A stretch of DNA of 64,000 nt from JBBPZA01 sp963728925 (GTDB taxonomy: Bacteria; Actinomycetota; Thermoleophilia; Solirubrobacterales; Solirubrobacteraceae). The DNA lies in assembly GCA_963728925.1 (NCBI GenBank), contig CAVSMB010000036.1, forward strand, positions 32,034-96,033, written 5' to 3'. The notes beneath the pieces are model-generated. The model was given only the letters and a program-made list of their open reading frames with translations, searched no databases and was not told where the DNA came from. Each line of letters opens with the position of its first letter. Positions within the stretch are counted from its first letter, which is position 1. Of this stretch, positions 8,202-17,561 are shown one piece after another. Made by a program: the position numbers and the translations under genes.

Positions 8202-9050
8202 GTGGACCCCGAGCGCTACCGAGATGCGACGCACGAGCAGTGGTCGCGCTCGGCCGAGGGCTGGTCACGCCGCCGCGACGAGCTCCAGCGCGCCGCCCTC
8301 CCGGTGTCGCGGTGGCTCATCGACGCGATCGAGCCGCAGCCCGGGCAGCTGCTGCTCGAGCTCGCCGCCGGGCCGGGCGACACCGGGCTGCTGGCGGCCG
8401 AGCTCGTCCGCCCGGCCGGCGGCGGGCTGATCTCCTCCGACTTCGCGGAGGAGATGCTCGACGCCAGCCGTGCCCGCGCGCGTGAGCTCGGCTCCGACAA
8501 CGTGGAGTTCCGCGTGCTCGAGATGGAGTGGCTCGACCTGGGGACCGCCTCCGTCGACGCGGTGCTGTGCCGGTGGGGCTTCATGCTCGCCGCGGACCCC
8601 GGCGCCGCCCTGCGCGAGGCGCGGCGCGTGCTTCGCCCCGGCGGCCGGGTGGCGCTCGCGGCATGGGACGACCCGGCGCGCAACGTGTGGGCGACGCTGC
8701 CCACCACCGTGCTGGTGGAGCGGGGCCTGACCGAGCGGCGCGACCCGGCCGGCCCGGGGATGTTCGCCTTCTCGCCCCCGGGCCGGATGGGTGAGCTGCT
8801 CGCGGACGCAGGCTTCGCAGACGTCGAGGTCGACGCGCTGGACTTCGAGAACCGCTACGCCTCGGTCGACGCCTACTGGGACACGACGATGGACCTCTCG
8901 CGTCCGTTTCGCGACCTGATCGAAGGCTTGGGCGAGGGGGAGCGTGAGACCGTCCGACGGGACCTGGAGAGCCGTCTGGAGCCCTACCTGCGGGAGGCAG
9001 AAAAGGTCGCGATCCCGGCCCGGACGCTGGTCGCGGCGGCGAGCGCCTAG
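8202..9050 (+). CDS. SAM-dependent class I methyltransferase
   Basis: The 282-residue protein has the SAM-binding motif LLELAAGPGDTGLLA, an acidic residue at the end of strand 2 (SSDFAEEML), and the post-motif RVLRPGGRVALAAWDDP. It is a UbiE/Methyltransf_11 relative. Its place directly after menE invites the idea of demethylmenaquinone methylation (MenG), but it is longer than typical MenG and lacks the usual C-terminal signature, so the substrate is not established. The GTG start has CACACT 8 nt upstream and no Shine-Dalgarno sequence. Confidence 0.75.
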   Translation: MDPERYRDATHEQWSRSAEGWSRRRDELQRAALPVSRWLIDAIEPQPGQLLLELAAGPGDTGLLAAELVRPAGGGLISSDFAEEMLDASRARARELGSDNVEFRVLEMEWLDLGTASVDAVLCRWGFMLAADPGAALREARRVLRPGGRVALAAWDDPARNVWATLPTTVLVERGLTERRDPAGPGMFAFSPPGRMGELLADAGFADVEVDALDFENRYASVDAYWDTTMDLSRPFRDLIEGLGEGERETVRRDLESRLEPYLREAEKVAIPARTLVAAASA

Positions 9051-9078
9051 GCGCCCACGGGCGGCCGGGAGCCCCTGC

Positions 9079-9084
9079 TAGCGT
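9079..9084 (+). promoter_or_regulatory. -10-like TAGCGT before ilvC
   Basis: TAGCGT ends 8 nt before the ilvC ATG. No ribosome binding site separates them, so the message is probably leaderless. Confidence 0.5.
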
Positions 9085-9092
9085 CCCGCGCC

Positions 9093-10082
9093 ATGTTCTA
9101 CGACGACGACGCCGATCTCTCGCTGCTCGACGGCAAGACCGTCGCGATCCTGGGCTTCGGGTCCCAGGGGCACGCGCACGCACTGAACCTCAAGGACTCG
9201 GGCGTCGACGTCGTCGTCGGGCTGCGCGAGGGCTCCTCGTCCGTCGACAAGGCGCGCGAACACGGCCTCGAGGTGCTGCCGATCGCAGACGCCGCCTCGC
9301 GAGGAGACGTCGTCATGGTCCTGCTCCCCGACGAGAAGCAGGCCGACATCTGGTCCGCCGAGATCAGCGACGGGATCGCCCCCGGCAACCTGCTCATGTT
9401 CGCCCACGGCTTCGCCATCCACTTCGAGCAGATCGTCGCGCCGGCGGAGGTCGACGTCGCGATGGTCGCCCCCAAGGGGCCTGGTCACCTCGTGCGCCGC
9501 CAGTTCACCGAGGGCGAGGGCGTCCCCGGTCTGCTCGCCGTCGCCCAGGACGCGACCGGCCGCGCCAAGGAGCTCGCGCTCGCCTACGCGAAGGGCATCG
9601 GCTGCACCCGCGGAGGGGTCATCGAGACGAGCTTCAAGGACGAGACCGAGACGGACCTCTTCGGCGAGCAGGCGGTGCTGTGCGGCGGCGTGTCCGAGCT
9701 CGTGCGGGCGGGCTACGAGACGCTCGTCGACGCCGGCTACGACCCGCGCCTGGCCTACTTCGAGTGCCTGCACGAGCTCAAGCTGATCGTCGACCTCATG
9801 TACGAGAAGGGCATCACGGGCATGCGGTACTCGATCTCGAATACGGCCGAGTACGGCGACCTCACGCGCGGCAAGCGCGTCATCAACGCCGAGACGCGCG
9901 AGGAGATGAAGCGGATCCTGGGCGAGATCCAGTCCGGCGAGTTCGCCCGCGAGTGGATCGCCGAGAACCGCGCCGGCCAGGAGAACTTCCAGCGCATGCG
10001 CGCCGAGCAGGCCGACCACCAGGTCGAGCGCGAGGGCCGCGAGCTGCGCAGCATGATGAGCTGGATCGAGACCGAGTTCTGA
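9093..10082 (+). CDS. ilvC: Ketol-acid reductoisomerase (class I)
   Basis: The 329-residue enzyme performs the second common step of valine, leucine and isoleucine synthesis: alkyl migration and NADPH reduction of acetolactate or acetohydroxybutyrate. The nucleotide site GFGSQGHAHALNLKDSG is followed by the Rossmann segment, PKGPGHLVRRQ, and the knotted C-terminal domain with Mg ligands in ETDLFGEQ and FECLHELKLIVDLMYE. Length matches the short class I form. ilvB and ilvN, which usually precede ilvC, are not here. The gene stands alone with its own promoter. Confidence 0.96.
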   Translation: MFYDDDADLSLLDGKTVAILGFGSQGHAHALNLKDSGVDVVVGLREGSSSVDKAREHGLEVLPIADAASRGDVVMVLLPDEKQADIWSAEISDGIAPGNLLMFAHGFAIHFEQIVAPAEVDVAMVAPKGPGHLVRRQFTEGEGVPGLLAVAQDATGRAKELALAYAKGIGCTRGGVIETSFKDETETDLFGEQAVLCGGVSELVRAGYETLVDAGYDPRLAYFECLHELKLIVDLMYEKGITGMRYSISNTAEYGDLTRGKRVINAETREEMKRILGEIQSGEFAREWIAENRAGQENFQRMRAEQADHQVEREGRELRSMMSWIETEF

Positions 10083-10111
10083 GCCGCCCGGCTCCTGCGA
10101 TCATCTGCGCG

Positions 10112-10747
10112 ATGAGCGAGGAGCCCAGGCCCGAGTGGCTGCCGCCGAAGGCCCCGGGAGCGCAAGCGCCGCGCGAGTGGCACAGCCTCCCTGAGCCCGA
10201 CCCGCTCCCGGCCGCCGAGCCCCGTCCGGAGCATGCGGCCGGCGTCGAGGCGGCCCGGCCCTCGCCGCTCGGGTCGGTCGCCGGCGGCGGGGCCGCCAAG
10301 CCCGGCGCGGCGCCGCCTACGCCAAGACGCGGGCCGGCCGTGACCGACCGGCGTGACTGGTGGCGGGCCGGCGGCGCGCCCGCTCGCCCGGCGGGCGGGC
10401 CCGTCCCCGTGGCCGCCCGCCCGGCCGGCAACGGGCAGGCGCTCGCGTCGCTCGTGCTCGGGATCGCGGGGCTCGTGCTCTTCTTCGCGGCGGGCTTCGG
10501 GCTCGTCTTCGTCCTCAACCTGCCCTGCTCGATCATGGCCTGGGCGTTCGGCGTGCAGGGACGGCGCAAGGTCGACCGTGGTGAGACCGCCGAGCGGAGG
10601 GGCATGGCCCAGGCCGGGATGCTGCTTGGGATCGTCGGCACCGTGATCGGCGGGCTGGCGATCATCGCCTGGGCGCTCGGCTTTCTGCTCAGCGACGAGC
10701 TCCGCGACCAGTTCCAGCGGGAGTGGGAGCGCCGCCAGAACGCCTGA
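10112..10747 (+). CDS. DUF4190 membrane protein with proline-rich N-terminus
   Basis: The 211-residue protein has a Pro/Ala/Gly-rich, poorly structured first half (to about residue 105) and two membrane helices (ALASLVLGIAGLVLFF..., MLLGIVGTVIGGLAIIAW) joined by a loop with WAFGVQGRRKVDRGE. This is the DUF4190 pattern; function is unknown. The next gene is a paralogue 4 nt downstream, so they form an operon. The ATG has GATCAT 7 nt upstream. Confidence 0.75.
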   Translation: MSEEPRPEWLPPKAPGAQAPREWHSLPEPDPLPAAEPRPEHAAGVEAARPSPLGSVAGGGAAKPGAAPPTPRRGPAVTDRRDWWRAGGAPARPAGGPVPVAARPAGNGQALASLVLGIAGLVLFFAAGFGLVFVLNLPCSIMAWAFGVQGRRKVDRGETAERRGMAQAGMLLGIVGTVIGGLAIIAWALGFLLSDELRDQFQREWERRQNA

Positions 10748-10751
10748 CGCC

Positions 10752-11576
10752 GTGACCGACGACGCCGACAAGCCCACCGACGAGCATCCGGTCCTGGCCC
10801 CCGAGGCGCAAACGGATCCGTCCCCGGCCGACCAGCGACGCGTGCCCGGCCCGTTCGCCGAGGCCACCGCGCACACGGGCGAGGTGACGACGAACCCGGG
10901 GGCCCCGGCGCCGCAGGGCCCGCCCTCGCCGATCCTCGATGCCCCGCCCGGGGCCCCACGCCCCGCCGCGCCCTCGGAGCGGCCGCCGGGCCCGCCCTCG
11001 CCGATCCTCGACGCCGCGCCCCAAGCCGCGCACCCCGCGGCGCCCTCCGAGCCGCCGCCGGGCGCGCCGTCGCCGCTGACCGGCCCGCCCGGAGCGTCTC
11101 CGCCCGCTTCCCCTGACCCGCGACCCGAGGCGCCGGCCGCACCGCCCGTCGCGCCCGTCGCCACCGCCGAGACCCTGTGGCTTCGCATGCCAACTAGCTC
11201 CGGCGGCTGGCCCGCGCCGCCCGCGCCGCCCGCGACCTATCTCGGCGCTCCGCCTCCGCGAGCCTGGCCGGCGTACCCGCCGGTGGGCGTCGAGCGCGAC
11301 AACGGGAAGGCGACCGCGGCGCTCGTGCTCGGGATCGCCGGGCTCGTGCTCTGGTTGACGCTCGGCTTCGGGGTCCTCTTCTTCGTCAACCTCCCGCTGT
11401 CGATCCTCGCCTGGGTCTTCGGCGTCCAGGCCGGACGCAGCGTGCAGCGGGGGGAGACCTCGCGCGGCGCCGGATCGGCGCGGGCCGGCATGATCATGGG
11501 CATCGTCGGGGTGGCCATCGGCGCGCTCTCGCTCGTCGGCTGGGCGCTCCTGATCGTCCTCGCCGGTGTGTCCTGA
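10752..11576 (+). CDS. DUF4190 membrane protein, paralogue of the preceding gene
   Basis: This 274-residue protein repeats the architecture of its neighbour. A longer proline-rich N-terminal part contains two near-identical PSPILDAPPG/PSPILDAAPQ blocks. Two membrane helices follow (AALVLGIAGLVLWLTLGFGV, GMIMGIVGVAIGALSLVGWA) around the conserved loop WVFGVQAGRSVQRGET. The pair probably arose by tandem duplication, with the linker diverging fast. It starts with GTG and is followed by a 7-bp hairpin. Confidence 0.75.
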   Translation: MTDDADKPTDEHPVLAPEAQTDPSPADQRRVPGPFAEATAHTGEVTTNPGAPAPQGPPSPILDAPPGAPRPAAPSERPPGPPSPILDAAPQAAHPAAPSEPPPGAPSPLTGPPGASPPASPDPRPEAPAAPPVAPVATAETLWLRMPTSSGGWPAPPAPPATYLGAPPPRAWPAYPPVGVERDNGKATAALVLGIAGLVLWLTLGFGVLFFVNLPLSILAWVFGVQAGRSVQRGETSRGAGSARAGMIMGIVGVAIGALSLVGWALLIVLAGVS

Positions 11577-11583
11577 GCGACGT

Positions 11584-11600
11584 CCCGGGCGCCGCCCGGG
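11584..11600. terminator. Hairpin after the DUF4190 pair
   Basis: CCCGGGC-GCC-GCCCGGG forms a perfect 7-bp stem 8 nt after the stop. There is no T-run; termination is plausible but unproven. Confidence 0.4.
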
Positions 11601-11626
11601 CCTTCGCTAACCTCTCCGGCCCGCTC

Positions 11627-12814
11627 ATGCCGACGCCCAATCCGTTCATCAAGGAGTACCTGATGACCGCGGGGCCGACCCCGGTCCCGCCGGCCGTCTC
11701 CAACGCGATGGCCGAGCCGGTTCCCTACCACCGCTCGCCCGCCTTCGACGCGCTCTACGAGCGGGTCCTCCGCCGGCTCCCGGGCGTCTTCCAGACCGGT
11801 AACGACGTGCTCGTCTTCGCCTCCAGCGGCTCGGGCGCCATGGAGTCCGCGGTCGCGAACCTCGTGCGCCCCGACCAGTCGGCGCTGGCCTGCGCGACGG
11901 GCAAGTTCGGCGAGCGCTGGATCGAGCTGTGCGACGCCTACGGCGCGCGCACCATCCGCCACGAGCCGGGCTGGGGAACGCGCCTCGACCCCGCCGAGAT
12001 CGACGGTCTGCTCGCCTCCAACCCCGACGTGCGCGTCGCCTTCGCGACGCTGTCGGAGACCTCGACGGGTGTCGTCCACGACGTCCAGGCGATCGCCGAG
12101 GTCGCCCGCTCGCACGACGTCATCCTCGCGATCGACGCCGTGTCCGGCCTGGGCGCCGCCGAGCTGCGCCAGGACGAGTGGGGCGTCGACGTCGTCGTGT
12201 CGGGCTCGCAGAAGGCGCTCATGACGCCGCCCGGGCTCGCCTTCGCGAGCGTGTCCGAGCGCGCCTTCGAGCACGCCGGCGCCGGCCCGGGCGGGCGCTA
12301 CTACTTCGATTGGGCCAAGACGCGCAAGGCGCAGGCCAAGGGCTCGAGCCCGTTCACCCCCGCGGTCACCCTCGTCCGGGGCCTCGACGTCGCCCTGGAC
12401 CTCATCGAGCGGGAGGGCTTCGAGAACGTCCTCGCACGCCACGACCTGCTGGCCCGCGCCACGCGCGCCGGTGTACGCGCCGTCGGGCTGGACCTCTACG
12501 GGGACCCCGATGAGCGCGCGACCGTGGTTACCGCGGTCGAGCTGCCCGACTCGATCGACGGCGGCAAGGTCCCCGGTCTGCTGCGCGACGTGCACGGCAT
12601 CACCGCCAACGGCGGCCAGGAGCAGCTCAAGGGCCGCATCCTGCGCATCGCCCACTGCGGCTACTTCGGCGCTTACGACATCATCACCACCCTCGCCGGC
12701 CTGGAGATGGTGCTCGCCGAGCTCGGTTACGAGGTGGAGCTCGGCACCGGGGTCGGCGCAGCCCAGCGGGTCTTCCTCGACGCCGGCGTCCCGGCCGCGG
12801 CGCCGAGCGCGTGA
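11627..12814 (+). CDS. Class V PLP aminotransferase (serine/alanine-glyoxylate type; probable phosphoserine aminotransferase role)
   Basis: The 395-residue protein opens with LMTAGPTPVPP, typical of the alanine-glyoxylate/serine-pyruvate aminotransferase group. The PLP-binding Asp is in AIDAVSGLGA and the Schiff-base Lys is in GSQKALMTPPG. Its stop overlaps the serA start by 4 nt. In lineages without a classical SerC, such enzymes pair with SerA, so converting 3-phosphohydroxypyruvate to phosphoserine is the likely job; photorespiratory-type serine-glyoxylate exchange is the alternative. TAACCT lies 13 nt before the ATG. Confidence 0.85.
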   Translation: MPTPNPFIKEYLMTAGPTPVPPAVSNAMAEPVPYHRSPAFDALYERVLRRLPGVFQTGNDVLVFASSGSGAMESAVANLVRPDQSALACATGKFGERWIELCDAYGARTIRHEPGWGTRLDPAEIDGLLASNPDVRVAFATLSETSTGVVHDVQAIAEVARSHDVILAIDAVSGLGAAELRQDEWGVDVVVSGSQKALMTPPGLAFASVSERAFEHAGAGPGGRYYFDWAKTRKAQAKGSSPFTPAVTLVRGLDVALDLIEREGFENVLARHDLLARATRAGVRAVGLDLYGDPDERATVVTAVELPDSIDGGKVPGLLRDVHGITANGGQEQLKGRILRIAHCGYFGAYDIITTLAGLEMVLAELGYEVELGTGVGAAQRVFLDAGVPAAAPSA

Positions 12815-14439
12815 CGAGCAACGGCAACGGCGACCTGCGGATCCTCGTCAAGGAGAAGATCGCCGACTCGGGCGTCGGCCTCCTTCGCGACGCGGGCTTC
12901 GACGTGGACGTCGGGGTCGAGTGGTCCGACGAGCAGCTCGCCGAGCGCATCGGCGCCTACCACGGGATCCTCATCCGCTCGGCGACGCGCCTCGACGCCG
13001 GGCTCATCGACCGGGCCGACAACCTGCGCGTCATCGGGCGGGCCGGGATCGGCGTGGACAACGTCGACGTCGAGGCCGCCACCAAGCGCGGCATCATCGT
13101 CGCCAACGCCCCCCAGTCCAACGTCGTCGCGGCCGCCGAGCACACCATGGCGCTCATGCTCGCGCTCGCCCGCAACATCCCGCAGGCCCACGCGTCGCTG
13201 ATCGCCGGCCGCTGGGAGCGCTCGAGGTTCGGCGGCGCCGAGCTCTACGAGAAGACGCTGGGCGTCCTGGGCTTCGGCCGCATCGGCCAGCTCGTCGCCC
13301 ACCGGGCGAACGCCTTCGGGATGCGCGTGCTGGCCTTCGACCCGTTCGTGTCGGCCGAGCGCTTCCGCGAGCTGGGCGTCGAGAAGGCCGAGAGCTCGGC
13401 CGACCTCTACGCGCGGGCCGACTTCATCACCCTGCACCTGCCCAAGACGCCCGAGACGCGCGGGTGGCTGGACGCCGAGGCGTTCGCCCTGATGCGCGAC
13501 GGCGTGCGGGTGATCAACTGCGCGCGCGGCGAGCTGCTCGTCGACGAGGCGCTCAAGGATGCGCTGGATGCCGGCAAGGTCGCCGGCGCGGCGCTCGACG
13601 TCTTCCAGGAGGAGCCGATCACCGAGCACCCGCTGTTCGGCTACCCCAACGTCGTCGTGACCCCGCACCTCGGCGCCTCGACGACCGAGGCCCAGGACCG
13701 CGCTGGGATCCAGACCGCCGAGCAGGTCGTCGCAGCGCTCACCGGCGGCGTGGTCGCCACGGCGGTGAACATCCCGGCCATCGCGCCCGAGGACATGGAG
13801 GCGCTCGGGCCGTTCCTCCCGCTGTGCCGTGCCCTCGGGCGGATCGCCATGACGCTCGCCGAGGGTTCGTCAGTCGACGCGGTCGAGGTCGAGTACCTCG
13901 GCCGGCTCGCCGAGCACGACACGCGGCTGCTCACCCTCTCGGTCCTCCACGGTCTGCTCGCCGGTCACACGGAGGAGGAGGTCAACCTCGTCAACGCTCC
14001 CAGCCTCGCCGAGGAGCGGGGGATCGGCGTCCAGGAGACCAAGTCGGGCACCGCGCGCGACTTCACCGATCTCGTCCGCGTCGCCGTGCGGTCCGGCGAG
14101 CAGCGCACGCGCATCGTCGGCACGTGCCTGGGCCGTCGCGACCGCCCCCACCTGCTCGAGGTGTGGGGCCAGCGGTTCAACGTTCAGCTCGACCCCTACA
14201 TCTCGTTCTTCCGCTACCAGGACGTCCCGGGCATGATCGGCCGCATGGGGTCGGTCTTCGGGGCCCACGGCGTCAACATCGTGTCGGCCAACGTGGGCCG
14301 CGAGCCCGACGAGGCCGACCAGGTCGTCGGGCGCGTCGCGGCGATGGCGGTGACCACCGACACGCCGGTGCCGCGCGAGGTGGTGGACGAGATCGTCGCG
14401 GTCGAGGGCTTCGTCGACGGCCGCACCGTCGCCCTGTAA
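12811..14439 (+). CDS. serA: D-3-phosphoglycerate dehydrogenase
   Basis: The 542-residue enzyme starts serine synthesis by oxidising 3-phosphoglycerate with NAD. The NAD site is LGFGRIGQLVAHRA, the catalytic Arg is in NCARGELL, Glu in VFQEEPIT, and His in TPHLGAST. After the catalytic core (about 1-320) come the allosteric substrate-binding domain and a C-terminal ACT domain beginning near DVPGMIGRMGSVFG. This long form is the serine-inhibited type known from mycobacteria. The GTG start overlaps the aminotransferase stop (GTGA). Confidence 0.95.
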   Translation: MTSNGNGDLRILVKEKIADSGVGLLRDAGFDVDVGVEWSDEQLAERIGAYHGILIRSATRLDAGLIDRADNLRVIGRAGIGVDNVDVEAATKRGIIVANAPQSNVVAAAEHTMALMLALARNIPQAHASLIAGRWERSRFGGAELYEKTLGVLGFGRIGQLVAHRANAFGMRVLAFDPFVSAERFRELGVEKAESSADLYARADFITLHLPKTPETRGWLDAEAFALMRDGVRVINCARGELLVDEALKDALDAGKVAGAALDVFQEEPITEHPLFGYPNVVVTPHLGASTTEAQDRAGIQTAEQVVAALTGGVVATAVNIPAIAPEDMEALGPFLPLCRALGRIAMTLAEGSSVDAVEVEYLGRLAEHDTRLLTLSVLHGLLAGHTEEEVNLVNAPSLAEERGIGVQETKSGTARDFTDLVRVAVRSGEQRTRIVGTCLGRRDRPHLLEVWGQRFNVQLDPYISFFRYQDVPGMIGRMGSVFGAHGVNIVSANVGREPDEADQVVGRVAAMAVTTDTPVPREVVDEIVAVEGFVDGRTVAL

Positions 14440-14580
14440 CGGGCCCCGCCGGCGCCGCGGCGCTCGCCTCTTAGACATTTCGTACAACTCCACCCGGGCG
14501 ATCTTCTGCGCTTCGCTGTTGCCGCGCAGGCGCGAAAGCCGCGATGATGGGCGCTCCGAATCAGAGGGAGGAGTGCCGAG

Positions 14581-16101
14581 GTGGAGAGCGCAACGCTGAC
14601 CGAGCCCGGTGGCGGCCGGTACGTGGCAGAGGACAAGGGCCTCAAGAAGAACGCCCTGGGGTTCATGTCCAGCGTGGTGATCGGGGTCGCCTCGACGGCG
14701 CCGGGCTACAGCCTGGCGGCGACGCTCGGATTCATCGCTGCGGCTGTCGGCTTCCAGAGCCCGGCGATCCTGTGGGTCTCGTTCATCCCGATGCTGTTCA
14801 TCGCCGCGTCGTACTACTACATGAACCGCGCGGATCCGGACTGCGGCACGACGTTCTCCTGGGTGACGCGGGGCATGGGCCCCTTCGCCGGCTGGATGGG
14901 CGGCTGGGCCATCATCGTGGCCGACGTCATCGTGATGGCGAATCTCGCCCAGATCGCCGGCCTGTACACCTTCCTGCTCTTCGGCTGGCAAAGCGCGGCG
15001 GACTCGGTCTTCGCCGTGACGCTCGTGGGCGTCGTGTGGATCGCGATTATGACCGCGATCACGACGATCGGCATCGAGTTGAGCGCGCGGACCCAGTGGT
15101 TTCTGCTCGGGGCCGAGATCTTGACCCTCGCCGTCTTCGCCGTGGTGGCGCTCGTCAAGGTCTACGCCGGCAGCGCCGGGCCCGACTCCGTGAACCCCGA
15201 GCTGTCGTGGTTCTCGCCCTTCGCGATCGACTCGACGAGCGCGCTGACCTCCGGCGTACTGCTCGCGGTCTTCATCTACTGGGGGTGGGACAGCACGGTG
15301 ACCGTCAACGAGGAGAGCGAGAACAGCAACGAAGGGCCCGGGAAGGCGGCCGTCGTCTCGACGATCATCCTCGTGCTGATCTACGTGGTCGTCGCCGTCG
15401 CTGCGCAGGCCTACGACGGAGTCGACACGCTGGTCAAGAACTCCGACGACGTCCTGAGCTCGCTGGGCACCAGCGTCTTCGGCTCGCCGCTCGACAAGAT
15501 CCTCATCATCGCGGTGCTCTCATCGGCGGCGGCGTCGACGCAGACGACGATCCTGCCGACGGCGCGAACATCGCTGTCCATGGCGCGGGCCAAGGCGGCC
15601 CCCAAGAGCCTGGGCGACATCCACCCGCGCTACCTCACGCCGCACATTTCGACGATCCTCATGGGGTCGCTGTCGATCGTCTGGTACGTCGGGCTGACTA
15701 TCATCAGCGAGAACGTGCTCTTCGACTCGCTCGCCGCGCTCGGGCTGATGATCGCCTTCTACTACGCGCTCAGCGGCTTCGCTTGCGTCATCTACTATCG
15801 ACGCGAGCTGCTGCGCTCGGCCAAGAACCTGATCCTCATCGGGATCGCCCCTACGCTCGGCGGGATCATCCTCACCTATGTGTTCGTCAAGTCGTGCATC
15901 GACCTGTCGAAGCCAGAGAACTCGGAGTCCGGGGACTCGTGGTTCGGCATCGGGCCACCCCTGGTGATCGGGATCGCGTCCCTGCTCCTCGGGGTCATCC
16001 TCATGCTCATTTGGCGTTCCCAGGGCCACCCGGAGTTCTTCGGGCGAAAGCCCGAGACGGCGGACCCGAAGCTCCTGGAGAGCGGGACGGCGCGTACCTG
16101 A
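14581..16101 (+). CDS. APC-family amino acid permease
   Basis: The 506-residue protein has about twelve hydrophobic helices and the APC start GFMSSVVIGVASTAPGYSLAATLGF, where the broken helix 1 binds the amino-acid backbone. The segment YWGWDSTVTVNEES after helix 6 is typical of the family. Charged residues sit at both ends. A GTG start with GGGAGGAG upstream is well supported. Its stop shares one base with the start of a universal stress protein; this fusion-like pairing of APC permease and USP domain is common and suggests the USP controls transport. Substrate unknown. Confidence 0.85.
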   Translation: MESATLTEPGGGRYVAEDKGLKKNALGFMSSVVIGVASTAPGYSLAATLGFIAAAVGFQSPAILWVSFIPMLFIAASYYYMNRADPDCGTTFSWVTRGMGPFAGWMGGWAIIVADVIVMANLAQIAGLYTFLLFGWQSAADSVFAVTLVGVVWIAIMTAITTIGIELSARTQWFLLGAEILTLAVFAVVALVKVYAGSAGPDSVNPELSWFSPFAIDSTSALTSGVLLAVFIYWGWDSTVTVNEESENSNEGPGKAAVVSTIILVLIYVVVAVAAQAYDGVDTLVKNSDDVLSSLGTSVFGSPLDKILIIAVLSSAAASTQTTILPTARTSLSMARAKAAPKSLGDIHPRYLTPHISTILMGSLSIVWYVGLTIISENVLFDSLAALGLMIAFYYALSGFACVIYYRRELLRSAKNLILIGIAPTLGGIILTYVFVKSCIDLSKPENSESGDSWFGIGPPLVIGIASLLLGVILMLIWRSQGHPEFFGRKPETADPKLLESGTART

Positions 16102-16514
16102 TGCCCGCCGTCGTCGTCGGCTACGACGGGTCGGACGCGGGCCGCGCGGCGCTCGACACCGCGTTGGGGGTCGGGCACCTGCTCGGCGACCGCGTCATCG
16201 TCGTGTTCGCCTACGAGGTGAGCCGCCTGGGCGGCGAGGTCCCCGACTACGCCAAGGCGCTGCGCGAACGCGCCGAGGAGGTCATGAGCCACGCCCGCCA
16301 CCACGCCGAGGCCCAGCAGGTGCCGATCGAGGCGGAGATCGTCGAACAGGACCCGGCGCAGGCGCTCGTCGACGTCGCCAACCAGCACGACGCCCGGATG
16401 ATCGTCGTCGGCAGCCTCGGGGAGCGGCCGCTCAAGGGCGTGCTCGTCGGGTCGACGCCCTACCGGCTGCTGCACATCGCCGACCGGCCGGTGCTGATCG
16501 TTCCGACGGCGTAG
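16101..16514 (+). CDS. Universal stress protein (single UspA domain)
   Basis: The 137-residue protein is one UspA domain. It begins VVVGYDGSDAGRAAL and ends with the ATP-binding signature GSLGERPLKGVLVGSTPYRLL-ADRPVLIV (G-2x-G-9x-G-S/T), so it should bind ATP. The ATG overlaps the permease stop (TGATG), showing translational coupling. It likely acts as a nucleotide-sensing partner of that permease. Confidence 0.88.
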   Translation: MPAVVVGYDGSDAGRAALDTALGVGHLLGDRVIVVFAYEVSRLGGEVPDYAKALRERAEEVMSHARHHAEAQQVPIEAEIVEQDPAQALVDVANQHDARMIVVGSLGERPLKGVLVGSTPYRLLHIADRPVLIVPTA

Positions 16515-16527
16515 GCGGTCAGGAGCG

Positions 16528-17529
16528 GTGCGCGCAGTCGTCATCACGCAGCACGGGCCGCCCGACGTGCTGCAGGTCCAGGAGCGCCCGGCGCCCGGGC
16601 GGCCGCTGGGCGACGAGGTGCTCATCGACGTCGCGGCGGCCGGGGTCGCCTTCGCCGACACCATGGCCCGCGTCGGGCTCTACCCGGATGCTCCCAAGCC
16701 GCCGGCGGTGGTGGGCTACGAGGTCGCCGGGACGGTGGCGGCGGTCGGGCCGGCCGTCGATGCGTTCGCCGAGGGCGACCGCGTGATGGCCGGGACGCGC
16801 TTCGGCGGCTACGCGGAGCAGGTCAAGGTTCGTGCTGCGGACGTCATCGCGCTTCCCAACGGGCTGAGCTTCGAGGAGGGGGCGGCGATTCCGGTCAACG
16901 CCTCGACGGCATGGGCGGGGCTGGTTCGCTTCGGCTCGCTCCACCCGGGAGAGCGCGTGCTCGTCCACGCCGCGGCCGGCGGCGTGGGCATCTTCGCGAC
17001 CCAGATCGCCAAGCGGGTTGGCGCCGAGGTCTGGGGCACTGCCTCGCCGCGCAAGCACGAGGCGATCCGGGCGGCCGGCGTCGACCACGCCATCGACTAC
17101 ACGCGCTCGGGGTGGGAGAAGGCGGTGCCGAGGATGGACGTGATCATGGACGCGCTGGGCGGGCGGAGCTTCCGCCGCAGCTACGACCTGCTGCGGCCCG
17201 GCGGCCGTCTCGTCGCCTTCGGCGCCTCGTCGGTGATGTCGGGCGAGAAGCGCAACCTCGTGACCGCCGTGAGCGCCGCGGCGCGCATGCCGCGCTTCAA
17301 CCTCATCAAGCAGACGTCGGAGTCAAAGGCGGTGATCGGGCTCAACATGCTGCGCCTGTGGGACGAGGCGGGCACGCTCCAGGCCTGGATCGATCCGCTC
17401 GTCGAGCTGCTCCAGGACGGGACCATCCGCCCCGTGGTCGCCGAGGCGGTGCCCTTCGCTCAGGCCCCCCGGGCCCACCGCCTGCTGGCCGAGCGCGCGA
17501 ACGTCGGCAAGGTCGTGCTCGTCCCCTGA
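16528..17529 (+). CDS. Zinc-free medium-chain dehydrogenase/reductase (quinone oxidoreductase, VAT-1-like)
   Basis: The 333-residue protein has the GroES-like N-terminal fold and the NADPH motif AAGGVGIFATQIAKRVGAEVWGT. The structural-zinc cysteines of alcohol dehydrogenases are absent, placing it with quinone oxidoreductases. The C-terminal part (MPRFNLIKQTSESKAVIGLNMLRLW) resembles the VAT-1/synaptic-vesicle subgroup more than QorA. Substrate unknown. GTG start 13 nt after the USP stop, so it may share that transcript. Confidence 0.85.
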   Translation: MRAVVITQHGPPDVLQVQERPAPGRPLGDEVLIDVAAAGVAFADTMARVGLYPDAPKPPAVVGYEVAGTVAAVGPAVDAFAEGDRVMAGTRFGGYAEQVKVRAADVIALPNGLSFEEGAAIPVNASTAWAGLVRFGSLHPGERVLVHAAAGGVGIFATQIAKRVGAEVWGTASPRKHEAIRAAGVDHAIDYTRSGWEKAVPRMDVIMDALGGRSFRRSYDLLRPGGRLVAFGASSVMSGEKRNLVTAVSAAARMPRFNLIKQTSESKAVIGLNMLRLWDEAGTLQAWIDPLVELLQDGTIRPVVAEAVPFAQAPRAHRLLAERANVGKVVLVP

Positions 17530-17561
17530 CCGTCACGACGGCAGGTCGAGGACCGTGACGG
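17530..17561. terminator. Inverted repeat between convergent genes
   Basis: CCGTCACG and CGTGACGG form a perfect 8-bp stem around a 16-nt loop, right after the oxidoreductase stop and over the 3' end of the next minus-strand gene. Possible two-way terminator. Confidence 0.35.
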
